DNA of 64,000 nucleotides, taken from assembly GCF_023516595.1 (NCBI RefSeq), contig NZ_JAMGBG010000117.1:1-64000 (forward strand), read 5' to 3'. The notes under the pieces are model-generated. The model had not been told where the DNA came from. It did no database searches and was given only the letters and a program-made list of their open reading frames with translations. Position 1 is the first letter of the stretch. Each line of letters opens with the position of its first letter. Position numbers and translations under genes: made by a program. This stretch comes from Streptomyces neyagawaensis (lineage in GTDB: Bacteria > Actinomycetota > Actinomycetes > Streptomycetales > Streptomycetaceae). This document shows positions 32,373 through 41,676 of this stretch, piece after piece.

Positions 32373-34628
32373 GTGTCCACCACCCCCGACTCCCGCACCG
32401 CCCTGCGGATCTGCCCGCTCTGCGAGGCCACCTGCGGGCTCACCCTCACCATCGAGGGCACCCGGGTCACCAAGGCCCGCGGCGACCGGGACGACGTGTT
32501 CAGCAAGGGGTTCATCTGCCCGAAGGGCGCCTCGTTCGGCGCGGCCGACGGCGACCCCGACCGGCTGCGCACCCCGCTGGTCCGCAAGGACGGGGAACTG
32601 CGGGAAGCCACCTGGGCGGAGGCCTTCGACGCCGTCGCCGCCGGACTGCGCCCGGTCGTCGAGGCGCACGGCCCCCACGCCGTCGGCGTCGTCCTCGGCA
32701 ACCCCAACGTGCACACCATGGCGGGCGCCCTCTACCCGCCCGTCCTCCTCGCCGGGCTCGGCACCCGCAGCCTGTTCACCGCCTCCACGGTCGACCAGAT
32801 GCCCAAGCACGTCTCCAGCGGACTCCTCTACGGCGACGCCCACGCCATCCCCGTACCGGACCTCGACCGCACCGACCACCTGCTGCTCCTCGGCGCCAAC
32901 CCGCTGGAGTCCAACGGCAGTCTGTGCACCGCCCCCGACTTCCCCGGCAAGCTCAAGGCGCTCAAGGCCCGCGGCGGCACCCTCACCGTCGTCGACCCGC
33001 GGCTGACACGCACCGCCAAGCTCGCCGACCGGCACGTGGCCATCCGCCCCGGCACGGACGCGCTGCTCCTCGCCGCGATGGCGCACGTCCTCTTCGAGGA
33101 GGACCTCGTCGACCTCGGCGACCTCGCCCCGAACGTCCTGGGCGTCGAGGAACTCGCCGAAGCCGTACGGGAGTTCAGCCCCGAGGCCGCCGCCGAGGCC
33201 TGCGACGTGGACGCCGGCACGATCCGGGCCATGGCCCGGGAACTGGCGGCCGCGCCCACCGCCGCCGTCTACGGCCGCATCGGCAGCTGCACCGTCCCGC
33301 ACGGCACCCTCGCCAGCTGGCTGGTCGACGTCCTCAACATCCTCACCGGCAACCTCGACCGGCCCGGCGGCGCCCTGTTCCCGCTCTCCGCCACGGACAA
33401 GACGCCCCGGCCCGCCGGACCCGGCCGCGGCTTCGCCCTCGGCCGCTGGCGCAGCCGGGTGAGCGGCCACCCCGAGGCCAAGGGCGAACTGCCGCTGTCC
33501 GCGCTCGCCGAGGAGATCGACACCGCCACCCCCGAGGGCAGCCCCGTCCGCGCCCTGGTCGTCGTCGCCGCCAACCCCGTGCTCTCCGCGCCCGACGGCG
33601 ACCGCCTCGACAAGGCGCTCGACTCGCTCGACTTCATGGTCAGCGTCGACCCCTACCTGAACGAGACCGCCCGCCACGCCGATGTCGTCCTGCCCCCGCC
33701 CCCGCCCTCGCAGGCCCCGCACTTCGACTTCGCCTTCAACTCGTTCGCCGTCCGCAATCAGGTCCGCTACAACCGCGCCGCCGTGCCCCTGGAGGACGGC
33801 CGCATGGCGGAGACCGAGATCCTCGCGCGCCTGACCCTTGCCGCCACGGGCATGCACGGCGCCGATCCCGCCGCCGTGGACGACCTGGTCATCGGCCAGA
33901 CCCTCGGCAGGGCGGTCAAGGAGACCCACTCGCCCGTCCACGGCCGGGACCCCAAGGAACTGGCCGCCCAGCTCCACGGCGAGAGCGGCCCCGAACGGCG
34001 GCTCGACATGATGCTGCGCCTCGGCCCGTACGGCGACGGCTTCGGCACCGACCCCGACGGCCTGAACCTGGAGCGGCTGCTCGCCCACCCGCACGGCATC
34101 GACCTCGGGCCCCTCCAACCCCGGCTGCCCCAGCCGCTCAAGACGGTCAGCGGCAGGATCGAACTGCTGCCGGGCCCGATCGCCGACGACCTGCCGAGGC
34201 TCCGCACGGCCCTCGGGGAACGCCCCGACGGCCTCGTCCTCATCGGCCGCCGCCATCTGCGGTCCAACAACAGCTGGCTGCACAACGTGCCCGCCCTCAC
34301 CGGCGGCACCAACCGCTGCACCCTGCACATCCACCCCGAGGACGCCGCACGCCTCGACATCACCGACGGGGACGCCGTACGGATCAAGGGCGCCGGGGGA
34401 GAGGTCACCGCCCCCGCCGAGGTCACCGACGGTGTGCGCCGGGGCGTGGTGAGCCTTCCGCACGGCTGGGGACACGACCGGCCGGGCACCCGGATGAGCC
34501 ACGCCGCGCTCGACCCCGGCGTCAACGTCAACCAGCTCCTCGACGGCTCGCTCCTTGATCCACTGTCGGGCAACGCGGTCCTCAACGGAGTGCCCGTGGA
34601 GCTCGCGCGAGCAGGCGCAACGCTGTGA
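32373..34628 (+). CDS. Molybdopterin-dependent oxidoreductase, Fe-S type
   Basis: 751 residues, cytoplasmic, no Tat signal. The N-terminus has a [4Fe-4S] pattern, CPLCEATC followed by FICPKG (C-x2-C-x3-C-x27-C), then the molybdopterin oxidoreductase domains and a C-terminal dinucleotide-binding domain ('RRHLRSNNSWLHNVPALTGGTNRCTLHIHPEDAARL'). This layout is that of the formate dehydrogenase/nitrate reductase/BisC superfamily; the substrate cannot be named. The GTG at 32373 follows GGGAGGAC. A long frame reading back through the TetR gene is artefactual. Confidence 0.92.
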   Translation: MSTTPDSRTALRICPLCEATCGLTLTIEGTRVTKARGDRDDVFSKGFICPKGASFGAADGDPDRLRTPLVRKDGELREATWAEAFDAVAAGLRPVVEAHGPHAVGVVLGNPNVHTMAGALYPPVLLAGLGTRSLFTASTVDQMPKHVSSGLLYGDAHAIPVPDLDRTDHLLLLGANPLESNGSLCTAPDFPGKLKALKARGGTLTVVDPRLTRTAKLADRHVAIRPGTDALLLAAMAHVLFEEDLVDLGDLAPNVLGVEELAEAVREFSPEAAAEACDVDAGTIRAMARELAAAPTAAVYGRIGSCTVPHGTLASWLVDVLNILTGNLDRPGGALFPLSATDKTPRPAGPGRGFALGRWRSRVSGHPEAKGELPLSALAEEIDTATPEGSPVRALVVVAANPVLSAPDGDRLDKALDSLDFMVSVDPYLNETARHADVVLPPPPPSQAPHFDFAFNSFAVRNQVRYNRAAVPLEDGRMAETEILARLTLAATGMHGADPAAVDDLVIGQTLGRAVKETHSPVHGRDPKELAAQLHGESGPERRLDMMLRLGPYGDGFGTDPDGLNLERLLAHPHGIDLGPLQPRLPQPLKTVSGRIELLPGPIADDLPRLRTALGERPDGLVLIGRRHLRSNNSWLHNVPALTGGTNRCTLHIHPEDAARLDITDGDAVRIKGAGGEVTAPAEVTDGVRRGVVSLPHGWGHDRPGTRMSHAALDPGVNVNQLLDGSLLDPLSGNAVLNGVPVELARAGATL

Positions 34629-34665
34629 CCTGGAGTTCTGCGCTTATTGCTCGCATGTCAACGTC

Positions 34666-34695
34666 TTGTTAACGCTTGTGGAGCCGCCCTAACGT
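34666..34695 (+). promoter_or_regulatory. Promoter candidate of the citrate symporter gene
   Basis: TTGTTA (34666-34671), 18 bases, TAACGT (34690-34695), 54 bases before the ATG. Confidence 0.4.
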
Positions 34696-34749
34696 CGTCG
34701 CACCGCCGGTGCCCTGGTGGGAGTTCAAGGGCGAACGTTAGGTATCCAC

Positions 34750-36210
34750 ATGTTGACCATCCTCGGCTTTGCCATGATCGCGACCTTCCTGGTCCTGATC
34801 ATGATGAAGAAGATGTCGCCGATCGCGGCGCTCGTGCTGATCCCCGCTCTCTTCTGCGTCTTCGTAGGGAAGGGCGCCAAGCTCGGCGACTACGTCATCG
34901 AGGGGGTGGGCAACCTCGCGCCCACCGCCGCGATGCTCATGTTCGCCATCGTCTACTTCGGCCTCATGATCGACGTCGGCCTCTTCGACCCGATCGTCCG
35001 AGGCATCCTGAAGTTCTGCAAGGCCGATCCGCTGCGCATCGTCATCGGCACGGCCCTGCTCGCCGCGATCGTCTCGCTCGACGGCGACGGCTCCACCACC
35101 TTCATGATCACCGTCTCGGCGATGTACCCGCTGTACAAGCGCCTGAAGATGAGCCTCGTCGTCATGACCGGTGTCGCCGCCACCGCCAACGGCGTGATGA
35201 ACACGCTGCCCTGGGGCGGCCCGACCGCCCGCGCCGCCACCGCGCTCAAGCTCGACGCGGGCGACATCTTCGTCCCGATGATCCCGGCGCTCGCCGTCGG
35301 CCTCCTCTTCGTCTTCGTCCTCGCCTACTTCCTCGGTCTGCGCGAGCGCAAGCGCCTCGGTGTGCTGAGCCTCGACGAGGTCCTGGAGCAGGAGAAGATC
35401 GTCAAGGACGAGGAGCAGGAGCAGTCCGAGGAGACCGTGCTCGTCGGCGCGGGCGCCTCCGCCGCCTCCGGCTCCGGTGACGACAAGGTCCGTACGACGA
35501 AGACCACCGGCGGCGCCGGCTCCGGCACGGACGCCGACCCCGAGGGCGACGACGCCGACGACGTCCGCCTCCAGGGCCTGGACCCCGACCGCCCGACGCT
35601 GCGCCCCAAGCTGTACTGGTTCAACGCGCTCCTCACGGTCACGCTGCTCACCGCCATGATCATGGAGTGGCTGCCGATCCCGGTGCTGTTCATCCTCGGC
35701 GCCGCCCTCGCCCTGACGGTCAACTTCCCCCACATCCCCGACCAGAAGGCCCGGCTCGCCGCCCACGCCGACAACGTCCTCAACGTCTCCGGCATGGTCT
35801 TCGCCGCCGCCGTCTTCACCGGCGTCCTCCAGGGCACCGGCATGGTCGACTCCATGGCCAAGTGGATCGTCGACGGCATCCCGGAGGGCATGGGCCCGCA
35901 CATGGCCCTCGTCACCGGTTTCCTGAGCCTGCCGCTCACGTACTTCATGTCCAACGACGGCTTCTACTTCGGTGTCCTGCCGGTCCTCGCCGAGGCCGGT
36001 GCCGCGCACGGTGTCTCGCCCCTGGAGATCGCCCGCGCCTCCCTCGTCGGTCAGCCGCTGCACATGTCCAGCCCGCTCGTGCCCGCCGTCTACGTCCTCG
36101 TGGGTATGGCGAAGGTCGAGTTCGGCGACCACACCCGGTTCGTCGTGAAGTGGGCGGCGGTCACCTCGCTGGTCATCCTGGGCGCCGGGATCCTGATGGG
36201 CATCATCTGA
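34750..36210 (+). CDS. CitMHS-family citrate-metal symporter
   Basis: 486 residues with about twelve membrane segments. 'MLTILGFAMIATFLVLIMMKKMSPIAALVLIPALF', 'LDGDGSTTFMITVSAMYPLYKRL' and 'PLTYFMSNDGFYFGVLPVLAEA' are typical of CitM/CitH symporters that import citrate complexed with Mg or Ca. S. coelicolor has a Ca-citrate member. A central hydrophilic loop (about 205-275) is Glu/Asp/Gly-rich and unusually long. The start at 34750 is the only ATG that gives a proper first membrane segment. The MFS gene follows after 41 bases. Confidence 0.93.
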   Translation: MLTILGFAMIATFLVLIMMKKMSPIAALVLIPALFCVFVGKGAKLGDYVIEGVGNLAPTAAMLMFAIVYFGLMIDVGLFDPIVRGILKFCKADPLRIVIGTALLAAIVSLDGDGSTTFMITVSAMYPLYKRLKMSLVVMTGVAATANGVMNTLPWGGPTARAATALKLDAGDIFVPMIPALAVGLLFVFVLAYFLGLRERKRLGVLSLDEVLEQEKIVKDEEQEQSEETVLVGAGASAASGSGDDKVRTTKTTGGAGSGTDADPEGDDADDVRLQGLDPDRPTLRPKLYWFNALLTVTLLTAMIMEWLPIPVLFILGAALALTVNFPHIPDQKARLAAHADNVLNVSGMVFAAAVFTGVLQGTGMVDSMAKWIVDGIPEGMGPHMALVTGFLSLPLTYFMSNDGFYFGVLPVLAEAGAAHGVSPLEIARASLVGQPLHMSSPLVPAVYVLVGMAKVEFGDHTRFVVKWAAVTSLVILGAGILMGII

Positions 36211-36251
36211 GCCGACGGGCAGCGTCGGTTGAGCCAAGGAGGAACGTCATC

Positions 36252-37505
36252 GTGAGGCCCGGCGGGAATCGCGGCTGGCTGCTTCGTCTCGTCATCGCCT
36301 TCAGCTTCGCGCAGGGGGCGGTGTCGATGGCGCGGCCCGCCGTTTCCTACCGGGCCCTCGCGCTGGGCGCCGACGAGCGGGCGATCGGTGTGATCGCCGG
36401 GGTCTACGCCCTGCTCCCGCTGTTCGCCGCCGTCCCGCTCGGCCGCAGGACCGACCAGGGGCGGTGCGCGCCCCTGCTGCCCGTCGGCGTCGTCCTCATC
36501 GCCGGCGGCTGCGCCCTGAGCGGTCTGGCGAACTCCCTGCTGACGATGGCCGTCTGGAGCGGGGTGATGGGCCTCGGCCATCTCTCCTTCGTCATCGGCG
36601 CCCAGTCGCTGGTCGCCCGGCAGTCCGCGCCGCACGAACACGACCGCAACTTCGGCCACTTCACCATCGGCGCCTCCCTCGGCCAGCTGATCGGCCCGAT
36701 CGCCGCGGGCGCCCTCATCGGCGGCCCGGACATGGCACGGACGAGCGCCCTGGCGCTGGTGGTGGCGGGCGCGGGAGCGGCAGTCGCGTGCACGTCGCTG
36801 TGGCGCATAGAGCGCCCCGTGGACCCCGACTCCCGCACCGAGCAGGGCGAGCGGGTCCCCGTGCACCGCATCCTGCGCACCAGAGGAGTGCCCGGCGGCA
36901 TCCTCATCAGCCTCGCGGTGCTGTCGGCGACCGACATCCTCACCGCCTACCTCCCGGTCGTCGGGGAGGACCGGGGCATCGCGCCGTCCGTCATCGGCCT
37001 CCTGCTGAGCCTGCGCGCCGCCGCCACCATCGCCTGCCGTCTGGTGATGACGCCCATGCTGCGATGGCTCGGCCGGACCGCCCTGCTCACCGTGACCTGT
37101 GCGCTCGGGGCCGTGCTGTGCGCGGGGATCGCGGTGCCGGTGCCCGTGTGGGCGCTGGCCCTGATGCTCTCCGCGCTCGGCTTCTGCCTCGGGGTCGGGC
37201 AGCCGCTGTCCATGACGACGGTCGTGCACGCCGCCCCGGACGACGCCCGCTCCACCGCCCTCGCGCTCCGGCTCACGGGCAACCGGCTCGGACAGGTCGC
37301 GGCGCCCGCCGCCGCGGGTCTGGTCGCCGGTGTCGCGGGAGTGGCCGCGCCGTTCGTGATGCTCGGCGCGTTGCTGCTGGTATCGGCGGGGATCGCCCTG
37401 CGCTCCCCGGTCGCCCCGGCGCGGGGGAGCGAGGGGAAGGAGCGTTCCGTCGGGCGGCGCCGCTCCCGGATCGGGGCGGTCTTGAGCCGGAAGAGGGATA
37501 TCTGA
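36252..37505 (+). CDS. Major facilitator superfamily transporter
   Basis: 417 residues, twelve hydrophobic segments in two halves. The loop 2-3 motif is 'PLGRRTDQGR', a variant of the MFS GxxxDRxGR signature. The C-terminus is basic. The substrate is unknown. GTG at 36252 follows AAGGAGGA, and the gene lies 41 bases after the citrate symporter, so the two are probably cotranscribed. Export of a small metabolite linked to citrate use is only inference. Confidence 0.88.
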   Translation: MRPGGNRGWLLRLVIAFSFAQGAVSMARPAVSYRALALGADERAIGVIAGVYALLPLFAAVPLGRRTDQGRCAPLLPVGVVLIAGGCALSGLANSLLTMAVWSGVMGLGHLSFVIGAQSLVARQSAPHEHDRNFGHFTIGASLGQLIGPIAAGALIGGPDMARTSALALVVAGAGAAVACTSLWRIERPVDPDSRTEQGERVPVHRILRTRGVPGGILISLAVLSATDILTAYLPVVGEDRGIAPSVIGLLLSLRAAATIACRLVMTPMLRWLGRTALLTVTCALGAVLCAGIAVPVPVWALALMLSALGFCLGVGQPLSMTTVVHAAPDDARSTALALRLTGNRLGQVAAPAAAGLVAGVAGVAAPFVMLGALLLVSAGIALRSPVAPARGSEGKERSVGRRRSRIGAVLSRKRDI

Positions 37506-37533
37506 CGGCGTGTGAGGCGCGGCTCCCGCCGTC
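37504..37533 (+). terminator. Terminator after the MFS gene
   Basis: GACGGCG at 37504-37510 pairs with CGCCGTC at 37527-37533; it begins on the stop codon. Confidence 0.5.
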
Positions 37534-37552
37534 TCCTCGATGATGTGACAAA

Positions 37553-37594
37553 GAGTCAGGTGAAAGCATGATTTGTATGACAATCACCTGACTC
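37553..37594 (+). promoter_or_regulatory. 11-bp inverted repeat abutting the ribosome site
   Basis: GAGTCAGGTGA at 37553-37563 and TCACCTGACTC at 37584-37594 are perfect inverted copies around a 20-base A/T-rich centre. GGAGG follows directly at 37596-37600. It could be a repressor site or an RNA stem that controls ribosome access. Confidence 0.65.
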
Positions 37595-37605
37595 GGAGGT
37601 CTTAC

Positions 37606-38205
37606 ATGTCCACCTCGTCCCGCCCCCGCCGCGCCGGAGCACGCGCGAGTGCCGCCGTCCTCGCGACGCTCACCGCCACGGGAGCCACCATGATCTCGGC
37701 ACCGGCCGCCGTCGCGGCGCCGGGCGACCCCGACGTCAAGATCCACCGGGTGGGCTTCCCGTTCAGCAACCAGCGCCACCAACCGAACGTCTGCGACTTC
37801 TATCTGGCCGCGTTCAACTTCCGCGCGGGACAGAGCATCGCCTGGAGCATCGACAAGCTGCCGCCCGCGCCGATCCCCAACCCCGTCGCCGAGGGCGCCA
37901 TCGCGCTCGCGGACGACGGCAGCGGCCACACCCCGCCCGTGACCCCCGAGGGTGCCGTGCGGTTCCAGGACGGCGACTACCGGCTGACCTGGCGGGTCGT
38001 CGGCGAGACGGCCGCGCCCAAGTTCAAGGACTTCACCGTGAACTGCCCCGTCGCGCCCAACGGAGGCCCGCCGGCCGGCGGCGGCGGTCTCGCCATGACC
38101 AAGGACTTCTCCCCGGTCGCCGGGACGGCCGCGGTGGGCCTCGCCGCGGTGGGCGGGGTCGCCTATCTGCGGCTGCGCCGTCGTCGCGCCGATGGCGCCG
38201 CGTAG
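37606..38205 (+). CDS. Secreted protein with LAxT-type sorting tail
   Basis: 199 residues. It has a signal peptide ('AAVLATLTATGATMISAPAAVAAP'), then a compact domain with two Cys (disulfide likely). The C-terminus has LAMTK (162-166), a hydrophobic stretch ('VAGTAAVGLAAVGGVAYL') and RLRRRR. This is the order of a sortase signal, with Lys instead of Gly in the LAxTG-type motif. The next gene, overlapping by 14 bases, is a class F sortase. GGAGG precedes the ATG at 37606. No known domain is recognised in the body. Confidence 0.85.
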   Translation: MSTSSRPRRAGARASAAVLATLTATGATMISAPAAVAAPGDPDVKIHRVGFPFSNQRHQPNVCDFYLAAFNFRAGQSIAWSIDKLPPAPIPNPVAEGAIALADDGSGHTPPVTPEGAVRFQDGDYRLTWRVVGETAAPKFKDFTVNCPVAPNGGPPAGGGGLAMTKDFSPVAGTAAVGLAAVGGVAYLRLRRRRADGAA

Positions 38206-39316
38206 ACGCGCCCCGCGGCCCTGGCAGCGGACGCGCGCCTACCGCCTCACCCGGACGATCGTGCTGACCGTCGTGCTGGTGGTGAGCGTCGCGAACTGGG
38301 CGAAGGACGAGGAGCGGGGCGGCCCGCACGGGGCCGACCTCGCCGGGGCGCGCGATGCGGGGACATCGCGCGCCCCGGCGCCCTGGTCCTCCCCACGCCC
38401 CACGCCGTCGCCCACGGCGCGCCCCACGACGGCGGCCACACCCCGCACACCACCGGACGCGACCACGGCATCCGGGGTGCCTTCGGGGGCCGGGACGCCT
38501 TCGGGCGCAGGGTCCGCGCCCGGGGTGCCGTCGGCGGCTGGGGCGGCGTCGGTGGCGGGGGGTGCGGTGACTTCCGGGGGGCCTGATGGGGCCCGTGGGC
38601 CCGGTGGGCCCGGCCGGTCCAGTGGCTCCGGTGCGTTCTCCGGTGGGCCGGGGGTGCCGGGATCGCCTTCGCGGGCGGCGGCTTCGGGAGGAGGCGGGAG
38701 CACCGGGCGCCAGGGGTCCGCCCCCGCCGAGGGTTCCGGCACGACGGTCGGCCGGCCGACGAGCCCCGACCCGGCCGGGACCGCCCGCCCCACCCCCGGG
38801 CGGCCGGCGAAGCCGGGTGGGCCCGCGGGGCCCCGTACGCTTCCGCACTCGCCGGCGAAGACCGTCAGCATCCCCTACCTCGGCATCAAGGCCCCGGTCA
38901 TGGAACTCCGCCTCGACCGCGAGGGGCGGCTGCCCGCGCCGCCGGACGACAGGCCGAAACTGGTCGGCTGGTACGCGGCGGGCCCCGCGCCCGGCGGCCC
39001 CGGTACGGCGGTCGTGGTCGGCCATCGCGACACCCGGACGGGACCGGCCGTGTTCGCCGCGCTGGACATGGTCAAACAAGGTCGCGTCGTCGAGGTCCGG
39101 CGCGCCGACGGCCGTACCGCCGTCTACACGGTGGACGCCGTGAAGACGTACGAGAAGGCCCACTTCCCCAACGAACTGGTCTACGGCACCCGGAAGCGCC
39201 CGGAGCTGCGCCTGATCACCTGCGGCGGGGTGTACGACCGGAGGAAGGGCTACGCGAGCAACGTCGTCGTCTTCGCCCACCTCACCGCCGTCCGGGACGC
39301 GACGGGGAGAAGATGA
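38192..39316 (+). CDS. Class F sortase with long disordered stalk
   Basis: 374 residues. One N-terminal membrane segment ('TIVLTVVLVVSVANWA') is followed by a Gly/Pro/Ser/Ala-rich stalk of about 170 residues. The sortase domain (about 225-370) has the catalytic His in 'VVVGHRDTRTGPAVF', Cys in 'LRLITCGGVYD' and Arg in 'RKGYASNVVVFAHL'. It should act outside the membrane, joining or cutting surface proteins. There is no ribosome site; the ATG lies inside the upstream gene, so translation is coupled to the secreted protein. Confidence 0.92.
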   Translation: MAPRRRAPRPWQRTRAYRLTRTIVLTVVLVVSVANWAKDEERGGPHGADLAGARDAGTSRAPAPWSSPRPTPSPTARPTTAATPRTPPDATTASGVPSGAGTPSGAGSAPGVPSAAGAASVAGGAVTSGGPDGARGPGGPGRSSGSGAFSGGPGVPGSPSRAAASGGGGSTGRQGSAPAEGSGTTVGRPTSPDPAGTARPTPGRPAKPGGPAGPRTLPHSPAKTVSIPYLGIKAPVMELRLDREGRLPAPPDDRPKLVGWYAAGPAPGGPGTAVVVGHRDTRTGPAVFAALDMVKQGRVVEVRRADGRTAVYTVDAVKTYEKAHFPNELVYGTRKRPELRLITCGGVYDRRKGYASNVVVFAHLTAVRDATGRR

Positions 39317-39571
39317 CTCGGGTGCGGAGGGGCCGGGCGCGGAGGGGCGGGGCGGCTCCCCGCGCGGAGAGGGGACCGGCGCCCGGCATGGAGGGATGAA
39401 GCGGCCTCCCATGCGGAGGCGGCAACCGGCGTCGGGTGTGGAGGTCGTGAACCGGCGCGCGGGGAGCGGGGGGCGGCTTCTCGGCGGCTCCGGGGCGTAC
39501 GGGCGCACGCGCGGGTCCGGCTCCGGCGCGGCCGACGTCCCGGAGTCGGCGGTTCCGTTACAGGTGTGGGC

Positions 39572-40072
39572 ATGGCCTCGCATTCCACTCGTCCCCGGAG
39601 CCCCGCCCTCGCCCGGCACCTCACCCGCCCCCGCCTCGCCCCAGCGGCGGCCGCCTGTCTGCTCGCCGTCGGGGCCCCGACGGCGTACGCCACCCTCGCC
39701 GAGGACATCTCCTCCGGTCCCGTCGTGGCGCCCGGGCGCGGGGCCCCGTACATCGAGACCCGGCTGTTCTTCGGCACGGAGCGGCCCGACGGCGGACCAG
39801 CGGTCACCGACGGGGAGTTCCGGGACTTCGTCCAGCAGGAGGTCACACCCGGCTTCCCGGACGGGCTCACCGTGCAGCAGGGGCGCGGCCAGTGGCGGGA
39901 CGCGAGCGGCGCCATCGAGACGGAGCGGTCGTACGAGCTGACTCTGCTGTACCCGGTGTCGGCCGCCGCCGCGAGCGACCGGAAGATCGAGGAGATCCGC
40001 GTCGACTACCGGAAGGCCTTCGGCCAGGAGGCGGTGGCGCGGGTGGACGACCGCACACGCGTCGACTTCTGA
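39572..40072 (+). CDS. Secreted DUF3574 protein
   Basis: 166 residues with a signal peptide ('RLAPAAAACLLAVGAPTAYA'). The body 'YIETRLFFGTERPDGGPAVTDGEFRDFVQQEVTPGFPDGLTVQQGRGQWR' is the DUF3574 pattern. Function is unknown. ATG at 39572 has AGGTG before it; a GTG two codons earlier is possible. It is 255 bases from the sortase gene, so it is likely independent. A strong hairpin follows. Confidence 0.87.
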   Translation: MASHSTRPRSPALARHLTRPRLAPAAAACLLAVGAPTAYATLAEDISSGPVVAPGRGAPYIETRLFFGTERPDGGPAVTDGEFRDFVQQEVTPGFPDGLTVQQGRGQWRDASGAIETERSYELTLLYPVSAAAASDRKIEEIRVDYRKAFGQEAVARVDDRTRVDF

Positions 40073-40074
40073 GG

Positions 40075-40108
40075 CGACCCCTCCGGACGGCTCCGGACGG
40101 GGCGGTCG
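40075..40108 (+). terminator. Terminator after the DUF3574 gene
   Basis: CGACCCCTCCGGA, short loop, TCCGGACGGGGCGGTCG: a long imperfect stem two bases past the stop. Confidence 0.6.
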
Positions 40109-40133
40109 TCACAGTCCTCCACTCTGGTGCCGG

Positions 40134-40154
40134 AAAACTATCAGAGCTAGTTTT
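40134..40154. promoter_or_regulatory. TetR-type operator of the aldehyde dehydrogenase operon
   Basis: AAAACTA-TCAGAGC-TAGTTTT. Its reverse strand core AACTAGCTCTGATAGTT matches the 46360 operator at 14 of 17 positions, so both may answer to the regulator at 45688-46332. Confidence 0.65.
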
Positions 40155-40190
40155 TGGTGCGGACCACTCGGCGGCGCAGCGGAAGGCACC

Positions 40191-41582
40191 ATGATGAAGG
40201 CACACGACGGCATGTACATCGGCGGCGATTGGCGGCCCGCCGCCGGCACCGACACGATCGAGGTGGTGAACCCGGTCGACGAGCAGGTGATCGACCGGGT
40301 CCCCGCGGGCACCGCCGAGGACGTCGACGCCGCCGTACGCGCCGCTCGGACGGCCCTGCCGAGCTGGGCCGCCACGCCGCCCGCGCAGCGCGGCGCGGTG
40401 ATCGGCGCGCTGCGGGACGCGCTCGCCGCGCGCCGGGAGGAGATCGCCGAGACGGTGACGGCGGAGCTGGGCTCGCCGCTGCCGTTCTCCCAGAAGGTGC
40501 ACGCCGACCTGCCGATCACGGTCGCGGGCTCGTACGCCGAACTGGCCGCGACGCACGCCTTCGAGGAGAAGGTCGGCAACTCGACCGTGTTCCACGAGCC
40601 CATCGGCGTCGTCGGCGCGATCACCCCCTGGAACTACCCGTTGCACCAGATCGTCGCCAAGGTCGCCCCGGCGCTCGCGGCGGGCTGCACGGTCGTCCTG
40701 AAGCCCGCCGAGGACACCCCGCTCGTCGCCCAGCTGTTCGCGGAGGCCGTGCACGAGGCGGGGGTGCCCGCAGGGGTGTTCAACCTGGTCACCGGTCTCG
40801 GCGCGGTCGCCGGGCAGGCCCTCGCCGCGCACGACGGCGTCGACATGGTGTCCTTCACCGGCTCGACGGCCGTCGGCCGCGGCATCGGCGCCACCGCGGG
40901 CGCGGCGATCAAGCGGGTGGCCCTGGAACTCGGCGGCAAGTCCGCCAACGTCATCCTCCCGAGCGCCGACCTCGCCAAGGCGGTCAGCGTCGGCGTCGCC
41001 AACGTCATGTCCAACTCGGGCCAGACGTGCAGCGCCTGGACCCGGATGCTGGTGCACGCCTCCCAGTACGAGGAGGCGGTCGAGCTGGCCGCGACCGCCG
41101 CCGCGAAGTACGGCGAGCGCCTCGGCCCGCTGGTCAACGCCAAGCAGCGGGACCGGGTGCGCGGTTACATCGAGAAGGGCCTCGCCGAGGGCGCCAGGCT
41201 GGCGGCCGGCGGCCCCGAATCCCCGCGCGAGCAGGGCTACTTCGTGAGCCCCACCGTCCTGGCCGACGTGACCCCCGAGATGACCGTCGCCCAGGAGGAG
41301 ATCTTCGGCCCCGTGTTGTCCGTCCTCCGCTACGAGGACGAGGAGGACGCCCTGCGCATCGCCAACGGCACGGTGTACGGGCTCGCCGGTGCCGTCTGGG
41401 CCGCGGAGGAGGCCGAGGCCGTCGCCTTCGCCCGCCGCATGGACACCGGCCAGGTCGACATCAACGGCGGCCGCTTCAACCCGCGGGCCCCCTTCGGCGG
41501 CTACAAGCAGTCGGGAGTCGGCCGCGAACTGGGCGCCCACGGCCTGGTCGAATACCTCCAGACCAAGTCCCTCCAGTTCTAG
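40191..41582 (+). CDS. NAD(P)-dependent aldehyde dehydrogenase
   Basis: 463 residues. 'GVVGAITPWNYPLHQIVAKVAPALAAGCTVVLKPAE' (cofactor binding), 'FTGSTAVGRGI', catalytic Glu in 'LELGGKSANVI', catalytic Cys in 'SNSGQTCSAWTRM' and 'EEIFGPVLSVLRY' identify an ordinary ALDH. It should oxidise an aldehyde to an acid in the cytoplasm. The alcohol dehydrogenase gene follows after 94 bases. Either ATG (40191 or 40194) fits; GGAAGG precedes them. Confidence 0.95.
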   Translation: MMKAHDGMYIGGDWRPAAGTDTIEVVNPVDEQVIDRVPAGTAEDVDAAVRAARTALPSWAATPPAQRGAVIGALRDALAARREEIAETVTAELGSPLPFSQKVHADLPITVAGSYAELAATHAFEEKVGNSTVFHEPIGVVGAITPWNYPLHQIVAKVAPALAAGCTVVLKPAEDTPLVAQLFAEAVHEAGVPAGVFNLVTGLGAVAGQALAAHDGVDMVSFTGSTAVGRGIGATAGAAIKRVALELGGKSANVILPSADLAKAVSVGVANVMSNSGQTCSAWTRMLVHASQYEEAVELAATAAAKYGERLGPLVNAKQRDRVRGYIEKGLAEGARLAAGGPESPREQGYFVSPTVLADVTPEMTVAQEEIFGPVLSVLRYEDEEDALRIANGTVYGLAGAVWAAEEAEAVAFARRMDTGQVDINGGRFNPRAPFGGYKQSGVGRELGAHGLVEYLQTKSLQF

Positions 41583-41676
41583 TCCAGTCGCCCCTAGCCC
41601 CCAGCCCCCGGCCTCAGCGCCTGCCCGTTGCCTTCGCCGTCGTCCGCTGCCGTCGCTCCAGGAGAGTCGTTCCGTC

